Shown here one piece after another: positions 1 through 8,835 of a stretch of DNA of 64,000 nucleotides. The position numbers were made by a program, and so were the translations under genes. Location of the stretch: positions 62,001 to 126,000 of the forward strand of contig JAHRFE010000007.1 in the NCBI GenBank assembly GCA_019084245.1, read 5' to 3'. The notes beneath the pieces are model-generated. The model saw nothing but the letters and a program-made list of their open reading frames with translations. It had not been told where the DNA came from and made no database searches. The number at the start of each line of letters is the position of its first letter. Positions within the stretch are counted from its first letter, which is position 1. The stretch is from Hoeflea sp. GTDB taxonomy: Bacteria; Pseudomonadota; Alphaproteobacteria; Rhizobiales; Rhizobiaceae.

Positions 1-175
1 GTATGGTGTCAAGGACATGTATGTCGGCGTGCCTTGCGTCATCGGCGAAGGCGGCATCGAGCGCGTCATCGAGATCGAGCTCAACAAGACCGAACAGAAG
101 GCCTTCGACAAGTCGGTGGAAGCCGTTGCCGGGCTCTGCGAAGCCTGCATCGCGATCGCCCCGAACCTGAAGTAG
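1..175 (+). CDS. mdh: Malate dehydrogenase, C-terminal end (partial)
   Basis: An open frame enters from the left edge and stops at TAG 173-175, giving about 57 residues. The segment contains [18 protein letters not shown] and ends with [11 protein letters not shown], which matches the C-terminus of the LDH-like bacterial malate dehydrogenase (malate to oxaloacetate, NAD+-dependent, TCA cycle). In Rhizobiales mdh is the first gene of the mdh-sucCD-sucAB cluster, and sucC follows here after 133 bases, which supports the call. The catalytic part lies outside the window. An imperfect hairpin (arms near 191-198 and 211-218, no T-run) lies between this gene and sucC and may be a processing or attenuation structure; this is weak. 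Confidence 0.9.
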   Translation, partial: YGVKDMYVGVPCVIGEGGIERVIEIELNKTEQKAFDKSVEAVAGLCEACIAIAPNLK

Positions 176-308
176 GCGGCCAGGGTTATCGAACGGAAGA
201 CAAACCGGCTTTCCGTTCAGACTTGCGTAAGAACATCGGGTTAGAGCGTTATCAGGCTTAACGAAACGTCAAGATGCTCTCGACCGTTCAACCAATCCAG
301 GAGTTCCC

Positions 309-1502
309 ATGAACATCCATGAATACCAGGCCAAGGCACTTCTGAAGTCCTATGGCGCGCCGGTGGCCGACGGGGTCGCCATCTTCTCCGCCGACGAGGC
401 GGAAGCGGCAGCGAAGACGTTGCCCGGTCCGCTTTATGTGGTCAAGAGCCAGATCCATGCCGGCGGCCGTGGCAAGGGCAAGTTCAAGGAACTCGGTCCC
501 GACGCCAAGGGCGGCGTGCGGCTGGCGTTTTCGATCGACGAGGCCAAGGCGCATGCCAAGGACATGCTCGGCAACACGCTGGTGACCAAGCAGACCGGCG
601 ATGCCGGCAAGGTGGTCAACCGGCTTTATATCGAGGACGGCGCCGACATCGAGCGCGAACTCTATCTGTCGATCCTGGTCGACCGCACCGTCGGCCAGGT
701 GGCCTTCGTGGTCTCCACCGAAGGCGGCATGGACATCGAGGCGGTCGCCCATGACACGCCCGAGAAGATCATCACGGTGGCCATCGATCCGATGGAAGGC
801 GTCACGAGCGCCGATCTCGCCAAGCTCAACGGCGCGCTGGAACTCAAGGGCGATGCCGCCAAGGATGGCGAGACGCTGTTTCCGATCCTCTACAAGGCCT
901 TCGTCGAAAAGGACATGGCGCTTCTGGAGGTCAACCCGCTGATCGTCATGAAGACCGGCCGTCTCCGCGTGCTCGACGCCAAGGTGTCGTTCGACAACAA
1001 CGCGCTGTTCCGCCACGCCGACATCGTCGAGCTTCGTGATCTCTCCGAAGAAGACGAGAAGGAAATCGAGGCCTCCAAGCATGACCTCGCCTATGTCGCG
1101 CTCGACGGCAATATCGGCTGCATGGTCAATGGCGCGGGCCTGGCGATGGCGACCATGGACATCATCAAGCTCTATGGCGAGGAGCCGGCGAACTTTCTCG
1201 ATGTCGGCGGCGGCGCATCCAAGGAAAAGGTCACCGCAGCGTTCAAGATCATCACCGCCGACCCGGCCGTCAAGGGCATCCTGGTCAACATCTTCGGCGG
1301 CATCATGAAATGCGATGTCATTGCCGAGGGCGTGGTCGCGGCTGTGAAAGAGGTGGGACTGAAGGTTCCGCTGGTGGTCCGGCTCGAAGGCACCAATGTG
1401 GCGCTCGGCAAGAAGATCATCAACGAAAGCGGCCTCGACGTGATCGCCGCCGACGATCTCGACGACGCGGCGCAGAAGATCGTCAAGGCAATCAGGGGAT
1501 AG
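309..1502 (+). CDS. sucC: Succinyl-CoA synthetase beta subunit (ADP-forming)
   Basis: The 397-residue product is full length for SucC. With SucD it converts succinyl-CoA plus ADP/GDP to succinate plus ATP/GTP in the TCA cycle. An ATP-grasp domain occupies the first ~240 residues, with [11 protein letters not shown] near 50-60 and the metal-binding EVNPLIV near 210. The C-terminal ligase domain carries [11 protein letters not shown] near 275, FLDVGGGAS near 295 and [15 protein letters not shown] near 325, which form the CoA/phosphate side of the active site. The ATG is preceded by AGGAG. Normally sucD follows directly; here the two are 1.08 kb apart because of inserted genes. Confidence 0.98.
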   Translation: MNIHEYQAKALLKSYGAPVADGVAIFSADEAEAAAKTLPGPLYVVKSQIHAGGRGKGKFKELGPDAKGGVRLAFSIDEAKAHAKDMLGNTLVTKQTGDAGKVVNRLYIEDGADIERELYLSILVDRTVGQVAFVVSTEGGMDIEAVAHDTPEKIITVAIDPMEGVTSADLAKLNGALELKGDAAKDGETLFPILYKAFVEKDMALLEVNPLIVMKTGRLRVLDAKVSFDNNALFRHADIVELRDLSEEDEKEIEASKHDLAYVALDGNIGCMVNGAGLAMATMDIIKLYGEEPANFLDVGGGASKEKVTAAFKIITADPAVKGILVNIFGGIMKCDVIAEGVVAAVKEVGLKVPLVVRLEGTNVALGKKIINESGLDVIAADDLDDAAQKIVKAIRG

Positions 1503-1505
1503 GGT

Positions 1506-1742
1506 TTGTATCGTGGCCTAACTGTTGCCGTTCTTCTCGCGGTTCTATCAGGTCTCATAGGGCTCCAATTGGCCTTGCCCAATTGCTCCGGCTTGAATGA
1601 AACTGACTGGATTTATTGTCAGGAGAGCGGGATGTTCATCGGACTGCTTCAGATAGGGCTTGTGATGGTTGGCGCGCTCCTGATTGTTTCAGCAATGGTC
1701 TGGCGTCGATTAGCGAATCACAACGTTGAACCGAAAGGATAG
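1506..1742 (+). CDS. Small two-helix membrane protein, unknown
   Basis: This 78-residue frame begins with TTG four bases after the sucC stop and has no family I recognise. Residues ~5-25 ([20 protein letters not shown]) and ~44-66 ([21 protein letters not shown]) are hydrophobic and probably span the membrane. The intervening loop holds two cysteines (NCS and YCQ) that would lie on the same side and could form a disulfide. The C-terminus is short and polar ([12 protein letters not shown]). Local base composition is more AT-rich than in sucC or sucD. The tight spacing suggests co-transcription with sucC. Because it uses a TTG start and is short, coding status is likely but not certain. Confidence 0.55.
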   Translation: MYRGLTVAVLLAVLSGLIGLQLALPNCSGLNETDWIYCQESGMFIGLLQIGLVMVGALLIVSAMVWRRLANHNVEPKG

Positions 1743-1835
1743 TCATTTTCGATGTCCATTCTCATCGACAAGTACACCAAGGTCGGTTCAGGCTTGGCCG
1801 GCAACTTTCACACCCGTGGTGACAAGGGGTTTATT

Positions 1836-1864
1836 TTGACTTTTTCGCCTCCACATAATATGTG
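1836..1864 (+). promoter_or_regulatory. Probable promoter of the vapBC-type module
   Basis: TTGACT at 1836-1841 matches five of six -35 consensus bases. It is followed after 17 bases by TATGTG at 1859-1864, a weak -10. The element lies in an AT-rich patch 24 bases before the antitoxin ATG and would let the module be transcribed independently of the suc operon. The -10 overlaps the palindromic half-sites described separately, as expected for autorepression. Confidence 0.45.
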
Positions 1865-1873
1865 TAGCACATA
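1852..1873 (+). promoter_or_regulatory. Alternating half-site operator upstream of the antitoxin
   Basis: Three 6-base half-sites alternate in orientation: CACATA (1852-1857), TATGTG (1859-1864) and CACATA (1868-1873), separated by one and three bases. Each neighbouring pair is a perfect inverted repeat. Ribbon-helix-helix antitoxins bind such short arrays to repress their own operon. Location over the putative -10 and just before the antitoxin gene fits that role; binding is inferred. Confidence 0.55.
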
Positions 1874-1887
1874 ACCCGTGTAAGGCC

Positions 1888-2145
1888 ATGACCAAGAACA
1901 TCACGCTCGCCATCGACGACGACCTGCTCGACAAGGCCCGGGTGCTTGCCGCCATGCGGCGGACAAGCGTCAACGAGATGGTGCGCGGATACCTGGAGCG
2001 GGTTGTTCGTGAAGAGGCCGAGAAGGATGAGGCGCGCGAAGAGCTTTTGAAGCTCATCGACGAGTCCGATGCAGATCTGGGTGACTGGCGCCCATCGCGC
2101 GCGGAGACCTATTCCGGAGAACCGCGATTTGACCGTTGGCGCTGA
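1888..2145 (+). CDS. VapB-like ribbon-helix-helix antitoxin
   Basis: The 85-residue product starts MTKNITLAIDDDLLDKARVL and continues with RRTSVNEMVRGYLERVV. This beta-strand/helix/helix pattern is that of ribbon-helix-helix antitoxins paired with PIN toxins (DUF6364/VapB type). The N-terminal ~45 residues should dimerise and bind the operator at 1852-1873. The acidic middle (EEAEKDEAREELLKLIDESDADLG) and the aromatic/basic tail (WRPSRAETYSGEPRFDRWR) would neutralise the toxin by occupying its active site. The toxin gene overlaps its end by 17 bases. It lies between sucC and sucD, an unusual place for such a module. Confidence 0.85.
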   Translation: MTKNITLAIDDDLLDKARVLAAMRRTSVNEMVRGYLERVVREEAEKDEAREELLKLIDESDADLGDWRPSRAETYSGEPRFDRWR

Positions 2146-2548
2146 TGTCCTGCTTGACACGAACATACTCATCTACGCCGCGCAGGGCGCCAAGGCCGAG
2201 CCGGAGAAGCGTGGCCGCGCCCGCCAGATCGTGGTCGAGGAAAACTACGCCACGTCCGCGCAAATCCTGGCTGAGTTCTATGCCAATGTCGTCAAGAAGG
2301 GTCTGCGCCCACTCGATCCGGAGCGCGCCGCGCACTGGGTCCGGGTGCTGGCCAAGAAGCCGTGTCAGGCGGTTGATTCCGCATTGGTGCGGGCCGGAAT
2401 CGAAATTGCACAGCGCTACAGGATTTCCTACTGGGACGGAGCGGTCATCGCTGCGGCCGAGCGCCTGGGATGCAAGACGCTCTATTCCGAAGATCTCAAT
2501 CATGGACAGATATATGGGTCTGTCAAAGTCATAAATCCTTTCCTTTGA
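2129..2548 (+). CDS. VapC-like PIN-domain ribonuclease toxin
   Basis: From a TTG start the product is 139 residues, the usual length of a VapC toxin. The PIN fold is shown by LLDTNILIYA near the N-terminus and by acidic residues spaced as in the family: D10, E49, D103 (in SYWDGAVIAAA) and D122 (in YSEDLNHGQ), which coordinate Mg2+ for RNA cleavage. I chose TTG 2129 because GGAG at 2116-2119 lies nine bases upstream and the PIN domain begins at once; an ATG at 2069 would add 20 residues with no family counterpart. The 17-base overlap with the antitoxin implies coupled translation. VapC toxins cleave tRNA or rRNA; the target here is unknown. Confidence 0.85.
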   Translation: MTVGADVLLDTNILIYAAQGAKAEPEKRGRARQIVVEENYATSAQILAEFYANVVKKGLRPLDPERAAHWVRVLAKKPCQAVDSALVRAGIEIAQRYRISYWDGAVIAAAERLGCKTLYSEDLNHGQIYGSVKVINPFL

Positions 2549-2578
2549 ATACCGAGTAGCTGGAGGCAAAAGCCCTAA

Positions 2579-3481
<903 letters not shown>

Positions 3482-3498
3482 AATCAGGGGCTGGAAGA

Positions 3499-3912
3499 AT
3501 GAGCGACGCCGTGCGCGAGATCCTGGACCGCTATTACGCCGCGCTGAAAGCGGGCGACGAGGCGGGCCTGCGCGGCGTCGTGTCGGACGATATTGAGGTC
3601 CATTACCCGGCGCCCGAGGGGCTTCTGCCCTGGGCCGGGGACTGGTCCGGAATTGAAGGCTTTCTCAAGTTCCTCAAGACCCTGGGCGATCATCTGGCGA
3701 TCGACAGGGTCGAGCCGCTTGCAGTCCATGTCGCCGGCGACACCGTGATCACGGTGCTCAGGGGCGAATGGACGGTGAAGGCCAGCGGGCGCACCGTGCG
3801 CACCGAGACAGTCAACATGTTCACGCTGCGCGACGGCAGAATCGCGCGATACCAGGTCTTCAGCGACACTGCAGCGCTGGCTATCGGGTTGGGAAGGCTT
3901 GCTGCGGCGTAA
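3499..3912 (+). CDS. NTF2-like / SnoaL-fold protein
   Basis: The 137-residue product has the pattern of the SnoaL-like NTF2 superfamily. It opens with helix VREILDRYYAALKAGDEAGL, then has a strand with DDIEVHYPAPEG, a W-rich turn (LPWAGDWSGIEG), and ends with the strand motif VNMFTLRDGRIARYQVFSDTAAL typical of the family. Such folds serve as small-molecule isomerases, hydrolases or binding domains, and the substrate cannot be told from sequence. The gene begins 17 bases after sucD behind GGAAG and lies 62 bases before sucA, so it is probably part of the suc transcript. Confidence 0.8.
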   Translation: MSDAVREILDRYYAALKAGDEAGLRGVVSDDIEVHYPAPEGLLPWAGDWSGIEGFLKFLKTLGDHLAIDRVEPLAVHVAGDTVITVLRGEWTVKASGRTVRTETVNMFTLRDGRIARYQVFSDTAALAIGLGRLAAA

Positions 3913-3974
3913 AGGTCGCACAAGCCTTAAAGTCTAGGGAGAGGGCCACAAAGGCCCGCAAAAAGGTGAGATCC

Positions 3975-6962
3975 ATGGCACGCAACGACGAAGCCAACGA
4001 CATCATGGCAAAGACCTCGTTCCTGTATGGCGGCAACGCCCAGTATATCGAGGAGATGTATGCCCGGTTCCAGGACAATCCGGGCAGCGTGCCGGCCGAA
4101 TGGCAGTCGTTTTTCGCCGAGTTGAAGGACGATCCGGAGCAGGTGCGCAAATCCGCCGCCGGCGCCTCCTGGAAGCAGGCCAACTGGCCGGTACAGGCCA
4201 ATGGCGAGCTGGTCTCGGCGCTCGACGGCGACTGGGGCAAGGTCGAGAAGATCGTCACCGACAAGCTTACCGGCAAGGCCCAGGCCAAGGGACAGCCCGC
4301 AAGCACTGCCGACGTGACGCAGGCCGCGCGCGATTCGGTGCGCGCCATCATGATGATCCGGGCCTTCCGCATGCGCGGCCATCTGCACGCCAAGCTCGAT
4401 CCGCTGGGCATCGCCACCCCGGTGGAGGACTACAACGAGCTTTCGCCCGAGGCCTATGGCTTCACCGAGGCCGATTACGACCGCAAGATCTTCATCGACC
4501 ACGTGCTCGGCCTTGAATATGCGACGATCCGCGAGATGATCGACATTCTCAAGCGGACCTACTGCTCGACGCTCGGCGTCGAGTTCATGCACATCTCCCA
4601 TCCGGAAGAGAAGGCCTGGATCCAGGAACGCATCGAGGGCCCGGACAAGGGCGTCGAGTTCTCCACGCGCGGCAAGATCGCCATCCTGCAGAAGCTGATC
4701 GAGGCCGAAGGCTTCGAGCAGTTCATCGACGTCAAGTACAAGGGCACCAAGCGGTTTGGCCTGGATGGTGGCGAATCGCTGATCCCGGCGCTCGAGCAGA
4801 TCATCAAGCGCGGCGGCACCATGGGGCTCAAGGAGATCGTCTTCGGCATGGCGCACCGCGGCCGGCTCAACGTGCTGACCCAGGTGATGGCCAAGCCGCA
4901 CCGGGCGGTGTTTCACGAGTTCAAGGGCGGTTCGTTCAAGCCGGACGAGGTCGAAGGTTCGGGCGACGTCAAGTATCACCTCGGCGCCTCGTCCGACCGC
5001 GAGTTCGACAACAACAAGGTGCACCTGTCGCTGACCGCCAACCCGTCGCATCTGGAAATCGTCAATCCGGTGGTGATGGGCAAGTGCCGCGCCAAGCAGG
5101 ACATGATGGCCACCTATCTGGAGGGCGACATCGTGCCGCTCAAGGAGCGGGTCAAGGTGATGCCCTTGCTGCTGCATGGCGACGCGGCCTTTGCCGGCCA
5201 GGGAGTCGTGGCGGAAATCCTCGGCCTGTCGGGCCTGCGCGGCCATCGCGTCGCCGGCACCGTGCATTTCATCATCAACAACCAGATCGGATTCACCACC
5301 AATCCCGGCTTCTCGCGCTCGTCGCCCTATCCCTCGGATGTGGCCAAGATGATCGAGGCGCCGATCTTCCACGTCAATGGCGACGATCCGGAAGCTGTGG
5401 TCTACGCCGCCAAGGTCGCCACCGAATTCCGCATGACCTTCCACAAGCCGGTGGTCATCGACATGTTCTGCTACCGTCGCTTCGGCCACAATGAAGGTGA
5501 CGAGCCGGCGTTCACCCAGCCGAAAATGTACAAGAGCATCCGCAGCCACGAGACCGTGGTGACGCTCTATTCGCGCCGGCTGATCGAGGAAGGTGTCATC
5601 ACCGAAGGCGAATTCGAGAAGATGAAGGCCGACTGGCGCGCCCATCTCGAAGGCGAATTCGACATCGGCCAGAGCTACAAGCCGAACAAGGCCGATTGGC
5701 TCGACGGGCAATGGTCGGGGCTCAGGACTGCCGACAACCAGGATGAGCAGCGCCGCGGCAAGACCGCCGTGCCGCTCAAGCAATTGCGCGAAATCGGCAA
5801 GAAGCTTTCGGAGGTGCCGGAAGGCTTCAACGCCCACCGCACCATCCAGCGCTTCATGGACAACCGGGCGAAGATGATCGAAACCGGCGAGGGGATCGAC
5901 TGGGCCTTCGCCGAGGCGCTGGCCTTTGGAACGCTGGTCCAGGAAGGCACCAAGATCCGGTTTTCCGGACAGGATGTGGAGCGCGGCACCTTCAGCCAGC
6001 GTCATTCGGTGCTCTACGACCAGGAAACCGAGGAGCGCTACATTCCGCTCGCCAATGTGGCGCCCAACCAGGCGCGCTACGAGGTGATCAACTCGATGCT
6101 GTCGGAAGAGGCGGTGCTGGGCTTTGAATATGGCTACTCGCTGGCGCGGCCGAATGCGCTGACGCTGTGGGAAGCCCAGTTCGGCGATTTCGCCAATGGC
6201 GCGCAGGTGCTGTTCGACCAGTTCATCTCATCGGGCGAACGCAAGTGGCTTCGCATGTCCGGTCTGGTCTGCCTGCTGCCGCATGGCTATGAGGGCCAGG
6301 GCCCGGAGCATTCTTCGGCCCGGCTCGAGCGCTTCCTGCAGATGTGCGCCGAGGACAACATGCAGGTCGCCAATTGCACCACGCCGTCCAACTACTTCCA
6401 TATCCTGCGGCGTCAGGTGAAGCGCGACTTCCGCAAGCCGCTGATCATGATGACGCCGAAATCGCTGCTCCGCCACAAGCGCGCGGTGTCGACGCTGGCG
6501 GAGATGTCGGGCGAAAGCTCGTTCCACAGGCTGCTTTGGGACGACGCCGAACTGCTCAAGAACGAGCCGATCAAGCTCGTCAAGGACAACAAGATCCGCC
6601 GTGTGGTGATGTGCTCGGGCAAGGTCTATTTCGACCTCTATGAAGAGCGCGAGAAGCGCGGCATCAACGACATCTACCTGCTGAGGCTGGAACAGCTCTA
6701 CCCGTTCCCGGCCAAGGCGCTGATCAACGAATTGTCGCGCTTCCGCAACGCCGAGATGGTGTGGTGCCAGGAGGAGCCTAAGAACATGGGCGCCTGGTCC
6801 TTCATCGATCCCTATCTGGAATGGGTACTGGCGCATATCGACGCCAAGTACCAGCGCGTGCGCTACACCGGCCGCTCGGCCTCGGCGTCGACGGCAACCG
6901 GTTTGATGTCGCGCCACCTTGCGCAGCTTGAAGCCTTCCTTGAGGATGCGCTGGGCGGCTGA
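3975..6962 (+). CDS. sucA: 2-oxoglutarate dehydrogenase E1 component
   Basis: The 995-residue product is the thiamine-diphosphate-dependent E1 decarboxylase that feeds succinyl groups to SucB. It starts MARNDEANDIMAKTSFLYGG, as in other rhizobial SucA proteins, at ATG 3975 behind AAAAGGTGAG; the frame is open further upstream but that part is not conserved. The N-terminal FLYGGNAQYIEEMYARF segment docks E2. GMAHRGRLNVL (~291-301), GDAAFAGQG (~402-410) and INNQIGFTTNP (~434-444) form the ThDP/Mg2+ site, HNEGDEPAFTQP follows near 505, and the transketolase-type pyrimidine-binding domain and C-terminal domain fill the remainder. Confidence 0.98.
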   Translation: MARNDEANDIMAKTSFLYGGNAQYIEEMYARFQDNPGSVPAEWQSFFAELKDDPEQVRKSAAGASWKQANWPVQANGELVSALDGDWGKVEKIVTDKLTGKAQAKGQPASTADVTQAARDSVRAIMMIRAFRMRGHLHAKLDPLGIATPVEDYNELSPEAYGFTEADYDRKIFIDHVLGLEYATIREMIDILKRTYCSTLGVEFMHISHPEEKAWIQERIEGPDKGVEFSTRGKIAILQKLIEAEGFEQFIDVKYKGTKRFGLDGGESLIPALEQIIKRGGTMGLKEIVFGMAHRGRLNVLTQVMAKPHRAVFHEFKGGSFKPDEVEGSGDVKYHLGASSDREFDNNKVHLSLTANPSHLEIVNPVVMGKCRAKQDMMATYLEGDIVPLKERVKVMPLLLHGDAAFAGQGVVAEILGLSGLRGHRVAGTVHFIINNQIGFTTNPGFSRSSPYPSDVAKMIEAPIFHVNGDDPEAVVYAAKVATEFRMTFHKPVVIDMFCYRRFGHNEGDEPAFTQPKMYKSIRSHETVVTLYSRRLIEEGVITEGEFEKMKADWRAHLEGEFDIGQSYKPNKADWLDGQWSGLRTADNQDEQRRGKTAVPLKQLREIGKKLSEVPEGFNAHRTIQRFMDNRAKMIETGEGIDWAFAEALAFGTLVQEGTKIRFSGQDVERGTFSQRHSVLYDQETEERYIPLANVAPNQARYEVINSMLSEEAVLGFEYGYSLARPNALTLWEAQFGDFANGAQVLFDQFISSGERKWLRMSGLVCLLPHGYEGQGPEHSSARLERFLQMCAEDNMQVANCTTPSNYFHILRRQVKRDFRKPLIMMTPKSLLRHKRAVSTLAEMSGESSFHRLLWDDAELLKNEPIKLVKDNKIRRVVMCSGKVYFDLYEEREKRGINDIYLLRLEQLYPFPAKALINELSRFRNAEMVWCQEEPKNMGAWSFIDPYLEWVLAHIDAKYQRVRYTGRSASASTATGLMSRHLAQLEAFLEDALGG

Positions 6963-7022
6963 CGCCGCCCATGACGCCCGCCCTGCGACCTGTTTGAGAG
7001 ACAAAGAACGGAAAGAAACATC

Positions 7023-8306
7023 ATGGCCACTGAAGTCCGCGTTCCCACACTTGGCGAATCCGTCAGCGAAGCCACCATCGGCACATGGCTCAAGAAGGTC
7101 GGCGACACCGTCAAGGTCGACGAGCCGCTGGTCGAGCTTGAAACCGACAAGGTCTCGATCGAGGTGCCGTCCCCGGTCTCGGGTGTCTTGAGCGAAATTC
7201 TCGCCGCCGACGGCGAGACCGTCGAGGTCAATGCGCTGTTGGCGCAGATCACCGAGGGCAAGGGCGAGGCAGCTCCGGCCAAGGCCGACAAGGCCCCGGC
7301 CAAGGCCGAGAAGCCGGAAGCGGTTGCCCAGGCCTCGGACAGCGCCGGCGCCAAGTCGACCGGCGAAGCAGCGGAAAAGACCGCCAAGATCGCCGGCGGC
7401 AGCGAGATCAGCGAAACCAAGATGCCGGCCTCGCCATCGGCGCAGAAGATGATGACCGAAAAGAACATCGACGCCGGCGACGTGTCTGGCTCGGGCAAGC
7501 GCGGCCAGGTGCTCAAGGGCGACGTGCTTGACGCCATCGGCAAGTCGTCAGCTCCGGCTGCGGAAGCACCGAAGGCGGCGCGTCCGGCCTCCAGCGGCGA
7601 TGATGCGTCGCGCGAGGAGCGGGTGAAGATGACGCGCCTGCGGCAGACCATCGCCCGTCGCCTCAAGGAAGCCCAGAACACGGCCGCGATGCTGACCACC
7701 TATAACGAGGTGGACATGAGCGCGGTGATGGATCTGCGCACACGCTACAAGGACCTGTTCGAGAAGAAGCATGGCGTCAAGCTCGGCTTCATGGGCTTCT
7801 TCACCAAGGCGGTGACCCATGCGCTCAAGGAAATCCCGGCGGTCAATGCCGAGATCGACGGCACCGACCTGATCTACAAGAACTACTGCCATGTCGGCGT
7901 CGCCGTCGGCACGGACAAGGGCCTGGTCGTGCCGGTGGTGCGCGACGCCGACCAGATGACAATCGCTGAGATCGAGAAGGAAATCGGCCGTCTGGGTCGT
8001 GCCGCACGCGATGGCGAGCTGACGATGGCCGACATGCAGGGCGGCACCTTCACCATTTCCAATGGCGGCGTCTACGGCTCGCTGATGTCCTCGCCGATCC
8101 TCAATTCGCCGCAGTCGGGGATCCTCGGCATGCACAAGATCCAGGACCGCCCGGTGGCTGTCGGCGGCCAGGTGGTGATCCGGCCGATGATGTATCTGGC
8201 GCTTTCCTATGACCACCGGATCGTTGACGGCAAGGACGCCGTCACCTTCCTGGTGCGGGTCAAGGACAGCCTGGAGGATCCCGAGCGGCTGGTGCTCGAT
8301 CTCTGA
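7023..8306 (+). CDS. sucB: Dihydrolipoyllysine succinyltransferase (E2 of OGDH)
   Basis: The 427-residue product moves the succinyl group from E1 to CoA via lipoate. A single lipoyl domain covers residues 1-80, with the modified lysine at K43 in [14 protein letters not shown]. An Ala/Lys/Pro-rich linker follows (~82-130). A peripheral subunit-binding domain is seen near 137-175 ([21 protein letters not shown] is its start). The catalytic domain ends with [16 protein letters not shown], including the active histidine (~398) and aspartate (~402). It begins 60 bases after sucA behind GGAAAGAAA and precedes the E3 gene after two small genes. Confidence 0.98.
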   Translation: MATEVRVPTLGESVSEATIGTWLKKVGDTVKVDEPLVELETDKVSIEVPSPVSGVLSEILAADGETVEVNALLAQITEGKGEAAPAKADKAPAKAEKPEAVAQASDSAGAKSTGEAAEKTAKIAGGSEISETKMPASPSAQKMMTEKNIDAGDVSGSGKRGQVLKGDVLDAIGKSSAPAAEAPKAARPASSGDDASREERVKMTRLRQTIARRLKEAQNTAAMLTTYNEVDMSAVMDLRTRYKDLFEKKHGVKLGFMGFFTKAVTHALKEIPAVNAEIDGTDLIYKNYCHVGVAVGTDKGLVVPVVRDADQMTIAEIEKEIGRLGRAARDGELTMADMQGGTFTISNGGVYGSLMSSPILNSPQSGILGMHKIQDRPVAVGGQVVIRPMMYLALSYDHRIVDGKDAVTFLVRVKDSLEDPERLVLDL

Positions 8307-8379
8307 GTGTGCCAGCATGGCGCCACATTTGCGCAGATCGCGTGCGGCGCACCAGGCAAGCTGACCAAAGGAGGGCGTG

Positions 8380-8835
8380 ATGACAGGCTCGATTGAATGG
8401 ATTGCCGTCAAAAGCTTCAAACCCGCTCCGCTCGGCGCGGTCGGGTTTCTGGACAACAAGGCCGTGGTCATCGCCGCGTTCTATGATGACGCGGATGCCA
8501 ATCAGGATGGCAAGATCGAAGGTTTTGGAGAGAGAGTTGCGGCAATGATCGGCCTGAAGGGCAGGGTCATTGCCGACATCGCCATGGAAGCCAGGGTTAA
8601 TCCGGACATTGTCAGGCGGGACGCCAATTTTGCACAGGAAGCTCCACGAATCTGGCTCAGCTTCGCCAAGGGGCTTTTGATTCAGGGCGTGTATCAGGCC
8701 TATTTCGCCCGCGGCGTCGGCATGGTCGGCAATGGCGTTGCCAAAAAGATCACTGGCGGGATGGTCAAGCAGCTCGTCGTGCGCAAGGGGTTTGAGACGG
8801 TTGTCAGGAACGCCTTCATGGCTGCGGTCAGATGA
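8380..8835 (+). CDS. Hypothetical protein with one EF-hand-like loop
   Basis: No family is recognised with confidence in this 151-residue protein. Residues ~34-46 read DDADANQDGKIEGFGE, which resembles a calcium-binding EF-hand or dockerin loop (Asp at 1, Asn at 3, Asp-Gly at 5-6, Ile at 8), although the last ligand is shifted by one. The second half is rich in glycine and small hydrophobics and could form amphipathic helices (GMVGNGVAKKITGGMVKQL). There is no signal peptide. ATG 8380 lies behind a strong AAAGGAGGG; a GTG one codon upstream is possible. It overlaps the next gene by four bases (ATGA), so the two are probably translated together between sucB and lpdA. Confidence 0.6.
   Translation: MTGSIEWIAVKSFKPAPLGAVGFLDNKAVVIAAFYDDADANQDGKIEGFGERVAAMIGLKGRVIADIAMEARVNPDIVRRDANFAQEAPRIWLSFAKGLLIQGVYQAYFARGVGMVGNGVAKKITGGMVKQLVVRKGFETVVRNAFMAAVR

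Larger units (their letters stand above)
1752..1874 (+). pseudogene. Truncated, decayed copy of the sucD 5' end
   Basis: The first 21 bases from ATG 1752 are identical to the start of the intact sucD at 2579. The match then weakens but continues for roughly 75 bases. The encoded start reads MSILIDKYTKV, then GSGLAGNFHT, against [11 protein letters not shown], then [11 protein letters not shown], in SucD. After about residue 24 the similarity ends and the frame runs into unrelated AT-rich DNA, stopping at TAA 1872 after 40 codons. It lacks the CoA-binding core and the phospho-histidine and cannot be a functional subunit. Two small in-frame deletions and several substitutions relative to sucD suggest it is not recent. 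It sits exactly at the left edge of the toxin-antitoxin module. Confidence 0.75.

Noticed and set aside
191-218. Hairpin between mdh and sucC as a terminator
   Set aside because: The stem has a 12-base loop and no T-run, and mdh-sucC are usually co-transcribed; it is at most an attenuator or processing site.
2069-2128. ATG 2069 as the toxin start
   Set aside because: It would add 20 arginine/proline-rich residues before the PIN domain and overlap the antitoxin by 77 bases; TTG 2129 has a well-placed GGAG and gives a normal VapC length.
3927-6005. A 692-codon minus-strand frame opposite sucA
   Set aside because: It mirrors the codon pattern of sucA, has skewed composition and no conserved motif or ribosome-binding site.
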